This document shows positions 15,423 to 24,097 of a DNA stretch of 43,354 nucleotides, piece by piece. The stretch is from the NCBI GenBank assembly GCA_903870175.1, contig CAIQBY010000033.1, positions 1 to 43,354 of the forward strand, written 5' to 3'. Positions within the stretch are counted from its first letter, which is position 1, and the number at the start of each line of letters is the position of its first letter. Under the pieces are notes generated by a model. The model worked only from the letters and a program-made list of their open reading frames with translations, was not told the origin of the DNA and did not search any database. The stretch comes from an uncultured Bacteroidota bacterium (lineage in GTDB: Bacteria; Bacteroidota; Bacteroidia; 2-12-FULL-35-15). The position numbers and the translations under genes are program-made.

Positions 15423-17039
15423 TCAGAAGTCGCTATATAAATTACCTAAGTCAGTACGAATACCAAAGAAGATGTATGGTATTTGGGTTTTTGAATAGTT
15501 TGTTTCCTGTATTCTGTCTTCCATACCCAATTCAATTTTAAAATTCATTTGAGGTACAAGTACGCATGCTACGCGCAAAGAAGAAGTAATTAATCTGGTC
15601 TGGAATCCCTGGGTTGTAATATTATGATATTCGGAAGGACGGTTTGTATAGGAAATAAAAATGTTTTTGCCATAATCCGTTCCGGCACTATCTGCACCAT
15701 AAATAGCATATATAAACTTCGCTTCAATAAAAAATCTCTTTATTCTATAATTAACAAAAGAACATTCTTCCCAGAAATTTGCTCCCAAAGGATGTGCTAA
15801 AGGCTGATTAAAATGACCATAATTTGATTGGACATTTCCTTCTGAATAAGTATAAGGCCGCACATAGTTATATTCAGTTTGGAAATTAAGATGAGCAATT
15901 TTAAACAAATCAAAACTCTTGAAACCAAGCTGAAAACCTTGTTTGTTTCCCCACCAGCCCCACTTTACCGCATTATTATTTAATAAAGTATGTTTGATAT
16001 CGGCTTTAACATCATTCAAAATAAATTCATCAATTATAAGTTGCCCGTAAAATTGTTGTTTCTTAAATGCTTTAATCTTGAAACTTGCTCCTATTACTGA
16101 ATTATCAGGAGAACCTACTGAATATTCCCCAGGGCGGAAAAACATAACAGGATTTAAATAATTAATATCATATCCGCGATGACGTGTACTGTCCGAACCC
16201 TGCCAAACAACAGATTCGAACAAACCAACATTTAATCTTTTGGTAATATTCCATCCCAAATAATGAAAAGTAGCATATTTATTTAGCCAGTCACTTTTCA
16301 TTCCTGATGGATTAGTAACATCTTTCATTATGGTATATAAATTCACATAAGTTAAATGCCAAACATTAGTTGTGATTTTCATAAACGGATATGGCGCAGA
16401 CACATCAGATAAAAAGAGTGAACGGTATCCATCGCCCCAGAATTGCTTGTCCTGACCAATCTGAAAGTTAAAAACCTTATTAGGAGAATAGGATAAATAA
16501 CCCGAATAATATTGATAGGCATATTTAGGATTTAAAGAATCATGATTGGCACGATAAGCATACCCGATACCGGGAATAACATGAGTTTGTTTTATAATAG
16601 AATCCATGCTGCTATTATAAGTTGCTTTACCTGCAAGAGCTTTAAAATTGATAGAAAATTTATCTCCCCAATTGCAAACTAAATTTCCTCCTATAGCAAA
16701 ATCACTTGTAACTCTTGATGATGAAGAAGCTTGATAACCGCCTTCAGCAGTTAATAAAGGAGCTATTTCCAGTTCGAATTTATTCTTTTTATTCGACTTT
16801 TCTTCAGTCCTTTTCTTTGGAGACAGATGCGGAAATTGAGCAGTGGAATCCGTTATTTTATTAATATCCGCATACCTGAAAGGCTTAACAAAAGTTTGAA
16901 AATTCTGATCTTTGCTGTTATAGTAATCATCTATTCCCCAAAGGAAATCTCGGCTCAACGTATAATTTAATTGCTGGGAATAAGAATTACCAAAACAAAT
17001 AACAATAAAAAACAAAAAAAAGCAATATCCTTTTTTCAT
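15423..17039 (-). CDS. Wzi/RemB-like outer-membrane protein, copy 2
   Basis: The 538-residue protein has a signal peptide (KKGYCFFLFFIVICFGNSYSQ) and a beta-rich body, consistent with an outer-membrane barrel of the capsule-assembly Wzi/gliding RemB-like group. The core motif is QIGQDKQFWGDGYRSLFLSD (about residue 200), followed by PYPFMKITT and, near the C-terminus, YNYVRPYTYSEG and FNQPLAHPLGANFWEE. The same motifs occur in the protein at 18144-19805, so the two are paralogs. The ATG overlaps the stop of the WecA-like gene (ATGA), which implies coupled translation and a shared role in displaying a surface glycan. Whether it serves capsule attachment or motility cannot be told. Confidence 0.82.
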   Translation of the reverse strand: MKKGYCFFLFFIVICFGNSYSQQLNYTLSRDFLWGIDDYYNSKDQNFQTFVKPFRYADINKITDSTAQFPHLSPKKRTEEKSNKKNKFELEIAPLLTAEGGYQASSSSRVTSDFAIGGNLVCNWGDKFSINFKALAGKATYNSSMDSIIKQTHVIPGIGYAYRANHDSLNPKYAYQYYSGYLSYSPNKVFNFQIGQDKQFWGDGYRSLFLSDVSAPYPFMKITTNVWHLTYVNLYTIMKDVTNPSGMKSDWLNKYATFHYLGWNITKRLNVGLFESVVWQGSDSTRHRGYDINYLNPVMFFRPGEYSVGSPDNSVIGASFKIKAFKKQQFYGQLIIDEFILNDVKADIKHTLLNNNAVKWGWWGNKQGFQLGFKSFDLFKIAHLNFQTEYNYVRPYTYSEGNVQSNYGHFNQPLAHPLGANFWEECSFVNYRIKRFFIEAKFIYAIYGADSAGTDYGKNIFISYTNRPSEYHNITTQGFQTRLITSSLRVACVLVPQMNFKIELGMEDRIQETNYSKTQIPYIFFGIRTDLGNLYSDF

Positions 17040-18133
17040 TTTTTGGAATGATTGTGATTTGGTTTATGTTTTTTAATGAAAAATGGAACTTGAGCCAGGA
17101 TTAAAGTAACGAAAAATATAATGATGAATATATAAGTGGGATTAATATATGTCAGTGAAAGACAAAGTGAGATTATCGCAATGTTAACTAAATATAAAAT
17201 GAGAACTGTTTTTTTATGATTACACCCTATATCTATCAGCCTGTGATGCAAGTGATTCCTATCAGCAGAAAAAGGTGAAAGTCCCCGAACAGTCCGATAG
17301 ATAAATATCCGTAAAGTATCTGTTAATGGATAAACCAAAACAGCCATTGCAAAAATAGGCTTGGAAATCTTTAAAAGAAATTCATTTTGAATTGTGCTCA
17401 CATCAAAACTGATAAGTTTAATTGCAAGTACACAAATAATCAAACCAATAGTTAATGAACCGGAATCGCCCATAAATATTTTGGCAGGAGAAAAATTAAA
17501 AAATAAAAATGCAGAAAGAGAACCTGCTAAAGCAATAGCAAGGCAAGCCATTACAAAATCTCCTGCAAAGGCAAACCAGGCTCCAAATGCTACAGAAGCA
17601 ATCAGGCCTATTCCACTTGCCAATCCGTCAACACCATCTATTAAATTGAACGCATTTACAACTACAATATAAGTGAAGATGGAAAGAAAAATACTTGCCC
17701 AATAAGGTAATTCGTGAACACCAAAAATACCATACATACTTACTATGCGTATGTCAGCCATCAATACTAAAATCATACTCACCATCATGTGAGCAATTAA
17801 TTTTTTTACAGGAGCAGTGCCAATAATATCATCTTTAATACCCACAAAAAACATTATCAATAATGTACAGACAATATATTTATAATCATCCATAGCTTTT
17901 AATTCTATTATAGGATCATGAATCAGATTTCGGGGAAACCATAAAGAAAAAGAAAATAAAGTTCCTGCAAATAGAATCACTCCTCCAATTGTAGGAATAG
18001 CACGGTTGTGCAGTTTTCTTTTTTCGTTTGGGTCATCAAATAACCTTTTAAGAACTGCAACCTTAATTAATGAGGGCGTTACAACCAACACCAGCATAAA
18101 AGAAGTAATAAAAACAAGTATTAAAAATTCCAT
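17036..18133 (-). CDS. MraY/WecA-family undecaprenyl-phosphate sugar-phosphate transferase
   Basis: The 365-residue protein is a polytopic membrane enzyme with about ten or eleven hydrophobic helices. Family motifs are KRKLHNRAIPTIGGVILF (about 37-54), the catalytic cytoplasmic loop MFFVGIKDDIIG, VVVNAFNLIDGVDGLASGIG, FMGDSGSLTIG and the sugar-recognition loop ADRNHLHHRLIDIG. The last loop fits WecA-like enzymes rather than MraY. It should transfer a sugar-1-phosphate (often GlcNAc-1-P) to undecaprenyl phosphate at the inner membrane, starting glycan synthesis. It lies 10 bp after one Wzi-like gene and overlaps the other by four bases. The exact sugar is not determined. Confidence 0.93.
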   Translation of the reverse strand: MEFLILVFITSFMLVLVVTPSLIKVAVLKRLFDDPNEKRKLHNRAIPTIGGVILFAGTLFSFSLWFPRNLIHDPIIELKAMDDYKYIVCTLLIMFFVGIKDDIIGTAPVKKLIAHMMVSMILVLMADIRIVSMYGIFGVHELPYWASIFLSIFTYIVVVNAFNLIDGVDGLASGIGLIASVAFGAWFAFAGDFVMACLAIALAGSLSAFLFFNFSPAKIFMGDSGSLTIGLIICVLAIKLISFDVSTIQNEFLLKISKPIFAMAVLVYPLTDTLRIFIYRTVRGLSPFSADRNHLHHRLIDIGCNHKKTVLILYLVNIAIISLCLSLTYINPTYIFIIIFFVTLILAQVPFFIKKHKPNHNHSKK

Positions 18134-18143
18134 ATCTTATAAT

Positions 18144-19805
18144 TTAAAAATCATAATACAAATTGGATAACGAAGTTCGTATTCCAAAATATACCAATTG
18201 TGTATTGTTTGTTGCTTTGTTTGTCTGTTCAGTTCTGTTGGTTATTCCCACCACAATATTAAAATTTGTAATTGGATTTACCAAATAACCAATATGAATA
18301 TCTTCAATAATTAATGAAGTCTTTACACCTTGTGCCATCTGAATATTATTTAAATTCTGTGTATTGGGAAATGTATTATCGGATTTAAAAATATTCCCAC
18401 CATAATTGAAAGACGAGCTATCAGCACCTTTCACTGCATAAATTCCTTTCAGTTCAATAAAAAAATCTTTTAAGCGATAATTAATAAAGCCAATTGCTTC
18501 ATTAAAATTTGCGCCTAAAGGATGTGCCAGCGCCTGATTATAATGCGAATAACTTTGCTCTGGATTTGCAGCAGAATATGCATAAGGCCGAACATAATTA
18601 TATTCCAACTGTAAATGCAAATTTTTTAATGTGAACAAATCATAATATTTTAAACCTACCTGATATCCATATTTATTTTTTATTTCCCCTCCATTATTTT
18701 TTGAAGAAGCTACATCATCAAGCATATATTGACCGTATAGTGAAATAGTATTTGTAATTTTAAATTTTAATGTCGAACCCAATAAAATATTATTGGTGTA
18801 ATGCATTCCATAACTCAAGGCATTAACGCCTATAATAGGGTCAAAGGTATTAAAGTTTAAATGCTGACGATTAGTTGAATCGGCTGCCTCCCAAATCATC
18901 CCCTGAAATAATCCTATTTGAAATCGTCTAAACAAATTAAAACTTAACATTTGAAATGCTCCTGTCTTCTTCTGAAATAATCTTTCACTGTGAGGTGGTG
19001 TTTTTACGCCACCATCAGTAAGATTCATAAAGGATGTATATAAATTAGTGTATTGAATATTTTTATAAGTAGTTGTAATTCTTGCATACGGATAATTAAA
19101 TGCATTATCAGATAAAAGCAGGGAACGATAGCCGTCTCCAACAAAATGTTTTCCGTTTCCTACTTGTACATTCAACATTTTAAATGGAGTATATGAAACA
19201 TATCCTGATGCCATGGCATAATCGTAGCCATTTGATTTAAAGGGCTTGGAACGTCCCTGACCTGGAATCACAGCATAATCATAATTTGCTGTTTGTGGAA
19301 ACAAATTATTGGTTGATGCAATATAACTATCCATATACTTTGGAAACGTAGATTGGTTTTCATAAAAAGAAGATTCTATTACAAGGACTTTTCCGTAACC
19401 TCCCCGAAACAAAAAACCACGCGTATTGGTATAAAGTTTTTCATTGGATTTGTCATCCAAATCTTTTCCAAATTGGAAATTAAATAAAGGGTCAACGTTC
19501 ATATGAAATTTATCCGCAGTATCATTTACAATTATTAAACTTTCTTTTTTAAGTTTACGGTAAAGATAATTTCCTTTGGATTTATCTTTTAAGGAATACT
19601 CCGGATTAACGATGTATGGCTTGAAACAGGAAAGGTCTTCCGAGGAATTAATATCTTTTTTAGCTATAGAATCTTTATGCTGTTTTCCTGATATTTTGTT
19701 TTTCTCCTTCTCATATTTCAATCCCCATTCTCTGTTCAGCTGCAAATTTTGTTGAGCAAATAATAGGGTAGGTAATAGAAATAAAAGTAGTAGTAGTTGT
19801 TTCAT
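18144..19805 (-). CDS. Wzi/RemB-like outer-membrane protein, copy 1
   Basis: The 553-residue protein carries a signal peptide (KQLLLLLFLLPTLLFAQQ) and a beta-rich body. Its core motif NVQVGNGKHFVGDGYRSLLL and C-terminal YNYVRPYAYSAANPEQ, YNQALAHPLGANFNEA and GADSSSFNYGGNIF parallel the protein at 15423-17039. This is the Wzi capsule-assembly/RemB-like family of outer-membrane proteins. The gene lies between fcl and the WecA-like transferase, within a run of genes all on minus and with short gaps. Divergence from its paralog is considerable, so the two may bind different ligands or form a hetero-complex. Confidence 0.83.
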   Translation of the reverse strand: MKQLLLLLFLLPTLLFAQQNLQLNREWGLKYEKEKNKISGKQHKDSIAKKDINSSEDLSCFKPYIVNPEYSLKDKSKGNYLYRKLKKESLIIVNDTADKFHMNVDPLFNFQFGKDLDDKSNEKLYTNTRGFLFRGGYGKVLVIESSFYENQSTFPKYMDSYIASTNNLFPQTANYDYAVIPGQGRSKPFKSNGYDYAMASGYVSYTPFKMLNVQVGNGKHFVGDGYRSLLLSDNAFNYPYARITTTYKNIQYTNLYTSFMNLTDGGVKTPPHSERLFQKKTGAFQMLSFNLFRRFQIGLFQGMIWEAADSTNRQHLNFNTFDPIIGVNALSYGMHYTNNILLGSTLKFKITNTISLYGQYMLDDVASSKNNGGEIKNKYGYQVGLKYYDLFTLKNLHLQLEYNYVRPYAYSAANPEQSYSHYNQALAHPLGANFNEAIGFINYRLKDFFIELKGIYAVKGADSSSFNYGGNIFKSDNTFPNTQNLNNIQMAQGVKTSLIIEDIHIGYLVNPITNFNIVVGITNRTEQTNKATNNTQLVYFGIRTSLSNLYYDF

Positions 19806-19811
19806 ATTATT

Positions 19812-19860
19812 GCCGCTAAGTCAGAAACACGTTAAGCTCTTTGCGTTTGGTGTCTTTACA
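19812..19860. repeat. Degenerate dispersed repeat between fcl and the Wzi-like gene
   Basis: CCGCTAAGTCAGAAACACG followed by TTAAGCTCTTTGCG resembles a common 'CGCTAAG...TTGCG' intergenic repeat type. Only one copy is seen here, so the call is weak. Confidence 0.3.
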
Positions 19861-19868
19861 GTAATTAT

Positions 19869-20795
19869 TTATAATTTATCTTTTACTTCGGAATATACAT
19901 CAGCAATCCCTTGCTCAAGATTTATTTTATGTTTCCAACCGAATGAATGAAGCTTGCTTACATCCATTAATTTACGGGGAGTGCCATCCGGTTTTGAGGT
20001 ATCAAATTTTAAATCGCCTGTATATCCAACAATCTTTTTCACGAGCAATGCCAAATCTTTTATAGTAATATCTTCGCCAACACCGATGTTTACTAATCCC
20101 GGTTCATTATAGTTTTGCATCAGAAAAAAACAGGCATCTGCCAAATCGTTGGCATGAAGGAATTCGCGCATTGGTGTGCCTGTTCCCCATATTTCTACTG
20201 TAGGTTTATTTTCTTTCTTTGCAGTATGAATTTTTCTTATTAAGGCAGGTAATACATGAGAATTATTCAAATCGTAATTATCATTCTCCCCATATAAATT
20301 TGTTGGCATCACCGAAATAAAGTTGCAGCCATACTGACTGCGATATGCATCGCACATTTTAATTCCGGATATCTTCGCGATAGCATAAGGTTCATTGGTT
20401 TCTTCCAAAAGCCCGGTTAATAAATATTCTTCTTTAAGCGGCTGAGGTGCCAGTTTCGGATAGATACACGACGACCCGAGAAACATTAATTTCTTCACTC
20501 CATTAACATAAGAATAATGAATCACATTGGATTGAATCATTGTGTTTTCATAAATAAAATCGGCGCGGTATGTATTATTTGCAACAATACCGCCTACTTT
20601 GGCTGCTGCCAGAAAAACATATTCGGGTTTTTCCTTTGCAAAAAAATCAGCAACTGCCTGCTGATTTCTCAAATCCAATTCTTTTGAAGTTCGGGTTACA
20701 AAATTTGTAAATCCTTCTTTCAAAAGTTTTCTATGAATAGCCGAGCCAACCATTCCGCGATGTCCGGCAATATATATTTTAGAAGTAGAATTCAT
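19869..20795 (-). CDS. fcl: GDP-L-fucose synthase
   Basis: The 308-residue protein is the SDR epimerase/reductase that turns GDP-4-keto-6-deoxymannose into GDP-L-fucose. Motifs are [10 protein letters not shown] (NADP loop, residues 11-20), [31 protein letters not shown], and catalytic Tyr-x3-Lys in [26 protein letters not shown] and [18 protein letters not shown] complete the family pattern. Its partner gmd lies on the same strand but is separated by a four-helix-bundle gene with repeats on both sides. Function is certain. Confidence 0.97.
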   Translation of the reverse strand: MNSTSKIYIAGHRGMVGSAIHRKLLKEGFTNFVTRTSKELDLRNQQAVADFFAKEKPEYVFLAAAKVGGIVANNTYRADFIYENTMIQSNVIHYSYVNGVKKLMFLGSSCIYPKLAPQPLKEEYLLTGLLEETNEPYAIAKISGIKMCDAYRSQYGCNFISVMPTNLYGENDNYDLNNSHVLPALIRKIHTAKKENKPTVEIWGTGTPMREFLHANDLADACFFLMQNYNEPGLVNIGVGEDITIKDLALLVKKIVGYTGDLKFDTSKPDGTPRKLMDVSKLHSFGWKHKINLEQGIADVYSEVKDKL

Positions 20796-20807
20796 ACTTT
20801 TTAAATG

Positions 20808-20905
20808 AATTTCGAATAATGAATATTGAATTTCGAATTTCGAAGTGTATTAGTAACTTCAAACTTCAACATTCATTATTCGATGTTCGGCATTCATAAT
20901 TCTTT
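20808..20905. repeat. Dispersed ATTCGAATAATGAA inverted-repeat element, copy 1
   Basis: A left arm (CGAATAATGAATATTGAATT and on to CGAAGT, 20813-20846) and right arm (ACTTCAAACTTCAACATTCA and on to ATTATTCGATGTTCGG, 20856-20890) are imperfect reverse complements. Related copies occur at 21290-21350, 24514-24597 and 34765-34851. This one fills the gap between the four-helix-bundle gene and fcl. Confidence 0.75.
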
Positions 20906-20918
20906 TTATAATAACTTT

Positions 20919-21302
20919 TTATTTTACTCTATTTGTTTCAGCAGTCGCAATACTTTTTACAAATATCGATATCAGTTCATTGCATTCTGTTAAAATAAAA
21001 TCAACCTTTTCAAATGTTTTAACTAATGGTTTTCTTTTAATTATTTTCAACGAAATATTCGTTTCTCTCAATTCTTTTAAACAAATTTTCATTTTATGAA
21101 TAAAATCATTTCTCGATTCTGCACTTTGCGCCTCACCATAATTTAATGCCGGAGATGTTCCTGACCGCAGCATTTGCCCCGCAATATGATTTGCTATCTT
21201 ATTATCAGGCATTATTTCTACCAGATCCATAATTCTCAATGAAAATTCTACCAATCTTTCTTCTAAATCGAATTTTTTTTCACCCATAACATATTTCAAC
21301 AT
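20919..21302 (-). CDS. Four-helix-bundle protein (S23/TIGR02436 family)
   Basis: The 127-residue protein has the family pattern FDLEERLVEFSLRIMDLVEIMP, ANHIAGQMLRSGTSPALNYGEA and FIHKMKICLKELRET. Homologues occur inside 23S rRNA intervening sequences and scattered through Bacteroidota polysaccharide loci; their function is not established, though an RNA- or DNA-linked role is suspected. It sits between gmd and fcl, which normally adjoin, and has a dispersed ATTCGAATAATGAA element on each side, suggesting insertion as a unit. ATG 21302 lies in the flanking repeat; ATG 21287 (MGEKKFDLEE) is an alternative start. Confidence 0.88.
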   Translation of the reverse strand: MLKYVMGEKKFDLEERLVEFSLRIMDLVEIMPDNKIANHIAGQMLRSGTSPALNYGEAQSAESRNDFIHKMKICLKELRETNISLKIIKRKPLVKTFEKVDFILTECNELISIFVKSIATAETNRVK

Positions 21303-21350
21303 TCATCATTCGATGTTCGATATTCGATATTCTTTCTTATAAATTCGATA
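21290..21350. repeat. Dispersed ATTCGAATAATGAA element, partial copy 2
   Basis: AACATTCATCATTCGATGTTCG followed by ATATTCGATATTC and AAATTCGATATTC resembles the right arm of the element at 20808-20905. It lies at the upstream edge of the four-helix-bundle gene and includes its first possible ATG. Confidence 0.65.
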
Positions 21351-21368
21351 TTCTTTTTAATGATTTTC

Positions 21369-22457
21369 TTACTCGTGAAAATTCATTATTTTATGTCCTC
21401 CTTCAAGCAGATATTTATCTTTCTTGAATAATTTAATATCGCTGTCCACCATTTCACTTACAAGTTGTTCGAGAGTATGTTTTGGTTCCCAGCCTAGTTT
21501 TTTCTTGGCTTTCGAAGCATCGCCAATTAATAATTCAACTTCTGTAGGTCGGAAATATTCCGGGTCAACTTCCACAACCACTTTTCCTGTTGCAATGTTT
21601 ATTCCTTTTTCGTGTTCGTTTTTACCTTCCCATTTCAATTTTATTCCTACTTCGCCGAAGGCAAGTTCAACGAATTTACGAACAGTAATTTTTTTGCCTG
21701 TTGCCAACACAAAATCATCCGGCTCATCCTGCTGCATCATCATCCACATTCCTTCCACATAATCTTTGGCATGTCCCCAATCGCGCTCTGCATCAAGGTT
21801 TCCCAAATATAATTTATCCTGCAACTCCAAATGTATTTTGGCAACTGCACGTGTAATCTTTCTGGTAACAAAGGTTTCGCCGCGTATCGGACTTTCGTGA
21901 TTAAATAAAATTCCGTTACATGCAAATATATTATAAGCTTCGCGATAGTTTTTGGTAATCCAGAAACCATATACTTTAGCTACTCCGTAAGGCGAACGCG
22001 GATAAAAAGGTGTAGTTTCCTTTTGAGGAATCTCCTGCACATAGCCATACATCTCGGAAGTAGAAGCCTGATAAAACTTAGTCTTCTTTTCCATTTTCAA
22101 AATACGTATTGCTTCCAGAATACGCAATGTTCCGATGGCATCGGCATTTGCTGTATATTCGGGCGTTTCGAACGAAACTTTAACATGAGATTGTGCAGCA
22201 AGATTATATATTTCATCCGGCTGAACTTCCTGTATAATTCGGATAAGGCTGGTAGAATCAGTCAAATCGCCATAATGAAGAAAGAAATTTACTTTGTTTT
22301 CGTGCTGATCTTTGTATAGATGATCAATCCGGCCGGTATTGAACATCGAACTTCTACGCTTGATACCGTGTACAGTATATCCTTTGCCGAGTAACAACTC
22401 TGCCAAATATGCGCCATCCTGACCGGTTACTCCTGTAATTAATGCTATTTTGCTCAT
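21369..22457 (-). CDS. gmd: GDP-mannose 4,6-dehydratase
   Basis: The 362-residue protein makes GDP-4-keto-6-deoxymannose, the first committed step to GDP-L-fucose. Motifs are [15 protein letters not shown] (NADP loop, 9-23), [44 protein letters not shown] and catalytic [20 protein letters not shown]. Then come [16 protein letters not shown] and [14 protein letters not shown]. All family signatures are intact. It starts a minus-strand run leading to fcl, the Wzi-like genes and the WecA-like enzyme. A promoter is recognisable just upstream. Function is certain. Confidence 0.98.
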   Translation of the reverse strand: MSKIALITGVTGQDGAYLAELLLGKGYTVHGIKRRSSMFNTGRIDHLYKDQHENKVNFFLHYGDLTDSTSLIRIIQEVQPDEIYNLAAQSHVKVSFETPEYTANADAIGTLRILEAIRILKMEKKTKFYQASTSEMYGYVQEIPQKETTPFYPRSPYGVAKVYGFWITKNYREAYNIFACNGILFNHESPIRGETFVTRKITRAVAKIHLELQDKLYLGNLDAERDWGHAKDYVEGMWMMMQQDEPDDFVLATGKKITVRKFVELAFGEVGIKLKWEGKNEHEKGINIATGKVVVEVDPEYFRPTEVELLIGDASKAKKKLGWEPKHTLEQLVSEMVDSDIKLFKKDKYLLEGGHKIMNFHE

Positions 22458-22480
22458 TTCATTTTTATTTTAATGGATTG

Positions 22481-22510
22481 CAAGTATACGAAAAATAAAG
22501 GAATAACCAA
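22481..22510 (-). promoter_or_regulatory. Promoter of gmd and the polysaccharide run
   Basis: On minus, TTG (22508-22510) is followed after 19 bp by TATACTTG (22481-22488), one mismatch from TAnnTTTG. The gmd ATG lies 23 bp downstream of the -7 box. Confidence 0.55.
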
Positions 22511-22555
22511 TTCGTTTCGTCGCATAGTTATATTTATAAATCTTCTTAAAAATAT

Positions 22556-22583
22556 AAAAGCTCCGTATCACTACGGAGCTTTT
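22556..22583 (-). terminator. Rho-independent terminator of the 22607 gene
   Basis: AAAAGCTCCGTA (22556-22567) pairs perfectly with TACGGAGCTTTT (22572-22583) around four bases. On minus it follows the stop of the 22607-23215 gene. Confidence 0.85.
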
Positions 22584-22606
22584 AATACAAAATGGATATT
22601 GCTTTT

Positions 22607-23215
22607 TTATGCCACCATCACAAAAATAGAACCACTCCAATCACTTTGTCCGGCAGTACCTGAAGCGCATATCTGCACTTCGGTATCATTACCACGGGTA
22701 TAACCTGTAAAGTGCATTGTTTCCGAAGCGCTCGATTCCTCTTCCACCCAAGCAGTATCCGGCGCACCTTTTAGCCGTGTACGACCCTTGCAATAATTCA
22801 TAAATTCATCACAGGTATATTCTATTTTAAAATTCCCTTTGCCTTGTACCATCTGCATCAGGTCAATAGGCGTGGCTGTTTGAGGCTCTGCGGTTTTTGT
22901 AAGTTTGTTGGCTGTGAAGCCCGATCCTTCAAGTTTAGCCACATCATCAGCACTTGCTGTTTCCACATTACCCATTAATACTACAGTCTGGTCAATAATT
23001 TTAACATAAAGCTGGTCAGCCGAAGCAGTCTTTTTAGCAGCGTGTGCTATATAATAATCTTTCCATAAATCTCTGGCACCATCATTAATAACAAGCGCAC
23101 CCGGGAAATCAGGGTTGGTATCCGTGTTAGGATAAATCCTTGTGAATAAATAATAATGAAATTCCGGACGTGACCATTGAAGACAGGCGCGGTTACAAGT
23201 TAATGGTACATACAT
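22607..23215 (-). CDS. Hypothetical protein, likely distant paralog of the 4090 protein
   Basis: The 202-residue protein (from ATG 23215, MYVPLTCNRACLQW) has no signal peptide. The middle (about 45-110: ARDLWKDYYIAHAAKKTASA, LVKIIDQTVVLMGN-like) looks helical, and GSGFTANKLTKTAEP forms a bridging GF segment. The last 80 residues look like a fibronectin type III-like sandwich ending in MHFTGYTRGNDTEVQICASG and WSGSIFVMVA. This order of parts matches the 4090 protein. A longer reading frame upstream was rejected because the -7 box TACCTTTG (23260-23267) lies within it. The gene stands alone with its own terminator. The function is unknown to me. Confidence 0.78.
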   Translation of the reverse strand: MYVPLTCNRACLQWSRPEFHYYLFTRIYPNTDTNPDFPGALVINDGARDLWKDYYIAHAAKKTASADQLYVKIIDQTVVLMGNVETASADDVAKLEGSGFTANKLTKTAEPQTATPIDLMQMVQGKGNFKIEYTCDEFMNYCKGRTRLKGAPDTAWVEEESSASETMHFTGYTRGNDTEVQICASGTAGQSDWSGSIFVMVA

Positions 23216-23259
23216 GTGATTTAATTTAACCTCCGTAGATTTAGTTCTAAAGATTTTCT

Positions 23260-23267
23260 CAAAGGTA
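23260..23267 (-). promoter_or_regulatory. -7 promoter box of the 22607 gene
   Basis: TACCTTTG on minus is a perfect TAnnTTTG match. It is identical to the box before the 4090 gene and lies 44 bp from ATG 23215. A purine stretch GGAGG about ten bases before the ATG may be a ribosome binding site. Confidence 0.6.
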
Positions 23268-23498
23268 TAGTAATATAGCACACCACAAAATTATATTATT
23301 CCTTTCAAATACTTATCAACACTATATTTTACAGGTTCGAGTGTTTTTATTCTGCAAAATGTACCAATAAATGAGTTATAAATTATATTGATTTTGATAC
23401 ATAAAATATACAGCTAAAAAGAAACAATATACGGGACAGAAAAAACACTATTCTTTTTAGAAGAAAAAATATTTTTTCTTGCGGAAATAAGGTCAATT

Positions 23499-23575
23499 CT
23501 TCAACAAATTATATACTTTGTTGAAGAAAGTATATAATTTGTTGAAGAAAGTACATACTTTGTAAATAAAATTCT
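23499..23575. repeat. Array C: short 21-bp repeat with inverted first unit
   Basis: Two 21-bp units (23517-23537 and 23538-23558) share TTTGTTGAAGAAAGTA and are followed by a decayed third. The preceding 21 bases (23499-23519, CTTCAACAAATTATATACTT and one more T) are the exact reverse complement of 23527-23547, giving a perfect 21-bp hairpin with a 7-base loop. This is a minimal version of the arrangement in arrays B and D. The surrounding gap 23282-24058 otherwise holds only AT-rich sequence and the element at 23926. Confidence 0.75.
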
Positions 23576-23925
23576 ATTTTTTCTTCCCGATAAATTGAAA
23601 ATTTCAGTTCAAAAAGACCATTAAATCCTGTTTTGAGCATTTATATGTTAAATCTTTTGGTTTTGCGAACGATTTATTAAAAATAATTAGGCTGGTATCC
23701 TAATATATTTCTGAGCACATGGTTTTTGTACCCGAAAAACAGACAAAAAAACACTAAAATCAATACAAAAAATACGAGCGTTTATTTGACCTGAAAATCT
23801 TCTGAAATTCAGAATTAAAAGGACTTTTAAAAAAGTGATTAAGAAGTTTGGAATTGTTCATAAATAAATGTTTCCAAAAAAAAGAATTAGTACTTTTTTC
23901 ATCAATTATATCACCTTCCTCTTTT

Positions 23926-24011
23926 TTCAACACAGAGTTTACAGAGTTTAAAAGAGTTTCACAGAGAAATGCTCAGTGAAACTCTGTTTTCTCAGCGTTC
24001 TCTGTGTTGAA
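23926..24011. repeat. Long nested inverted repeat (CACAGAG element)
   Basis: TTCAACACAGAG (23926-23937) pairs with CTCTGTGTTGAA (24000-24011), and inside it GAGTTTCAC (23954-23962) pairs with GTGAAACTC (23976-23984). CTCAGCGTTCTCTGTG (23991-24006) is the reverse complement of 150-165. It is a nested-hairpin dispersed element just upstream of the gcvH promoter. Confidence 0.75.
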
Positions 24012-24058
24012 ATATAAACCAAATGAATAAAATCATGTTGCCGTTTGAGAATTAAATA

Positions 24059-24066
24059 TAAATTTG
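24059..24066 (+). promoter_or_regulatory. -7 promoter box of gcvH
   Basis: TAAATTTG matches TAnnTTTG; a TTG at 24038-24040 is 18 bp upstream. The ATG is 31 bp downstream. Confidence 0.6.
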
Positions 24067-24097
24067 CACTCATAAAAAAAATAAAAAATTATAAAAT

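Noticed and set aside
23216-23281. 22 extra N-terminal residues on the 22607 protein
   Set aside because: They span the promoter box TACCTTTG; ATG 23215 is preceded by a purine-rich site.
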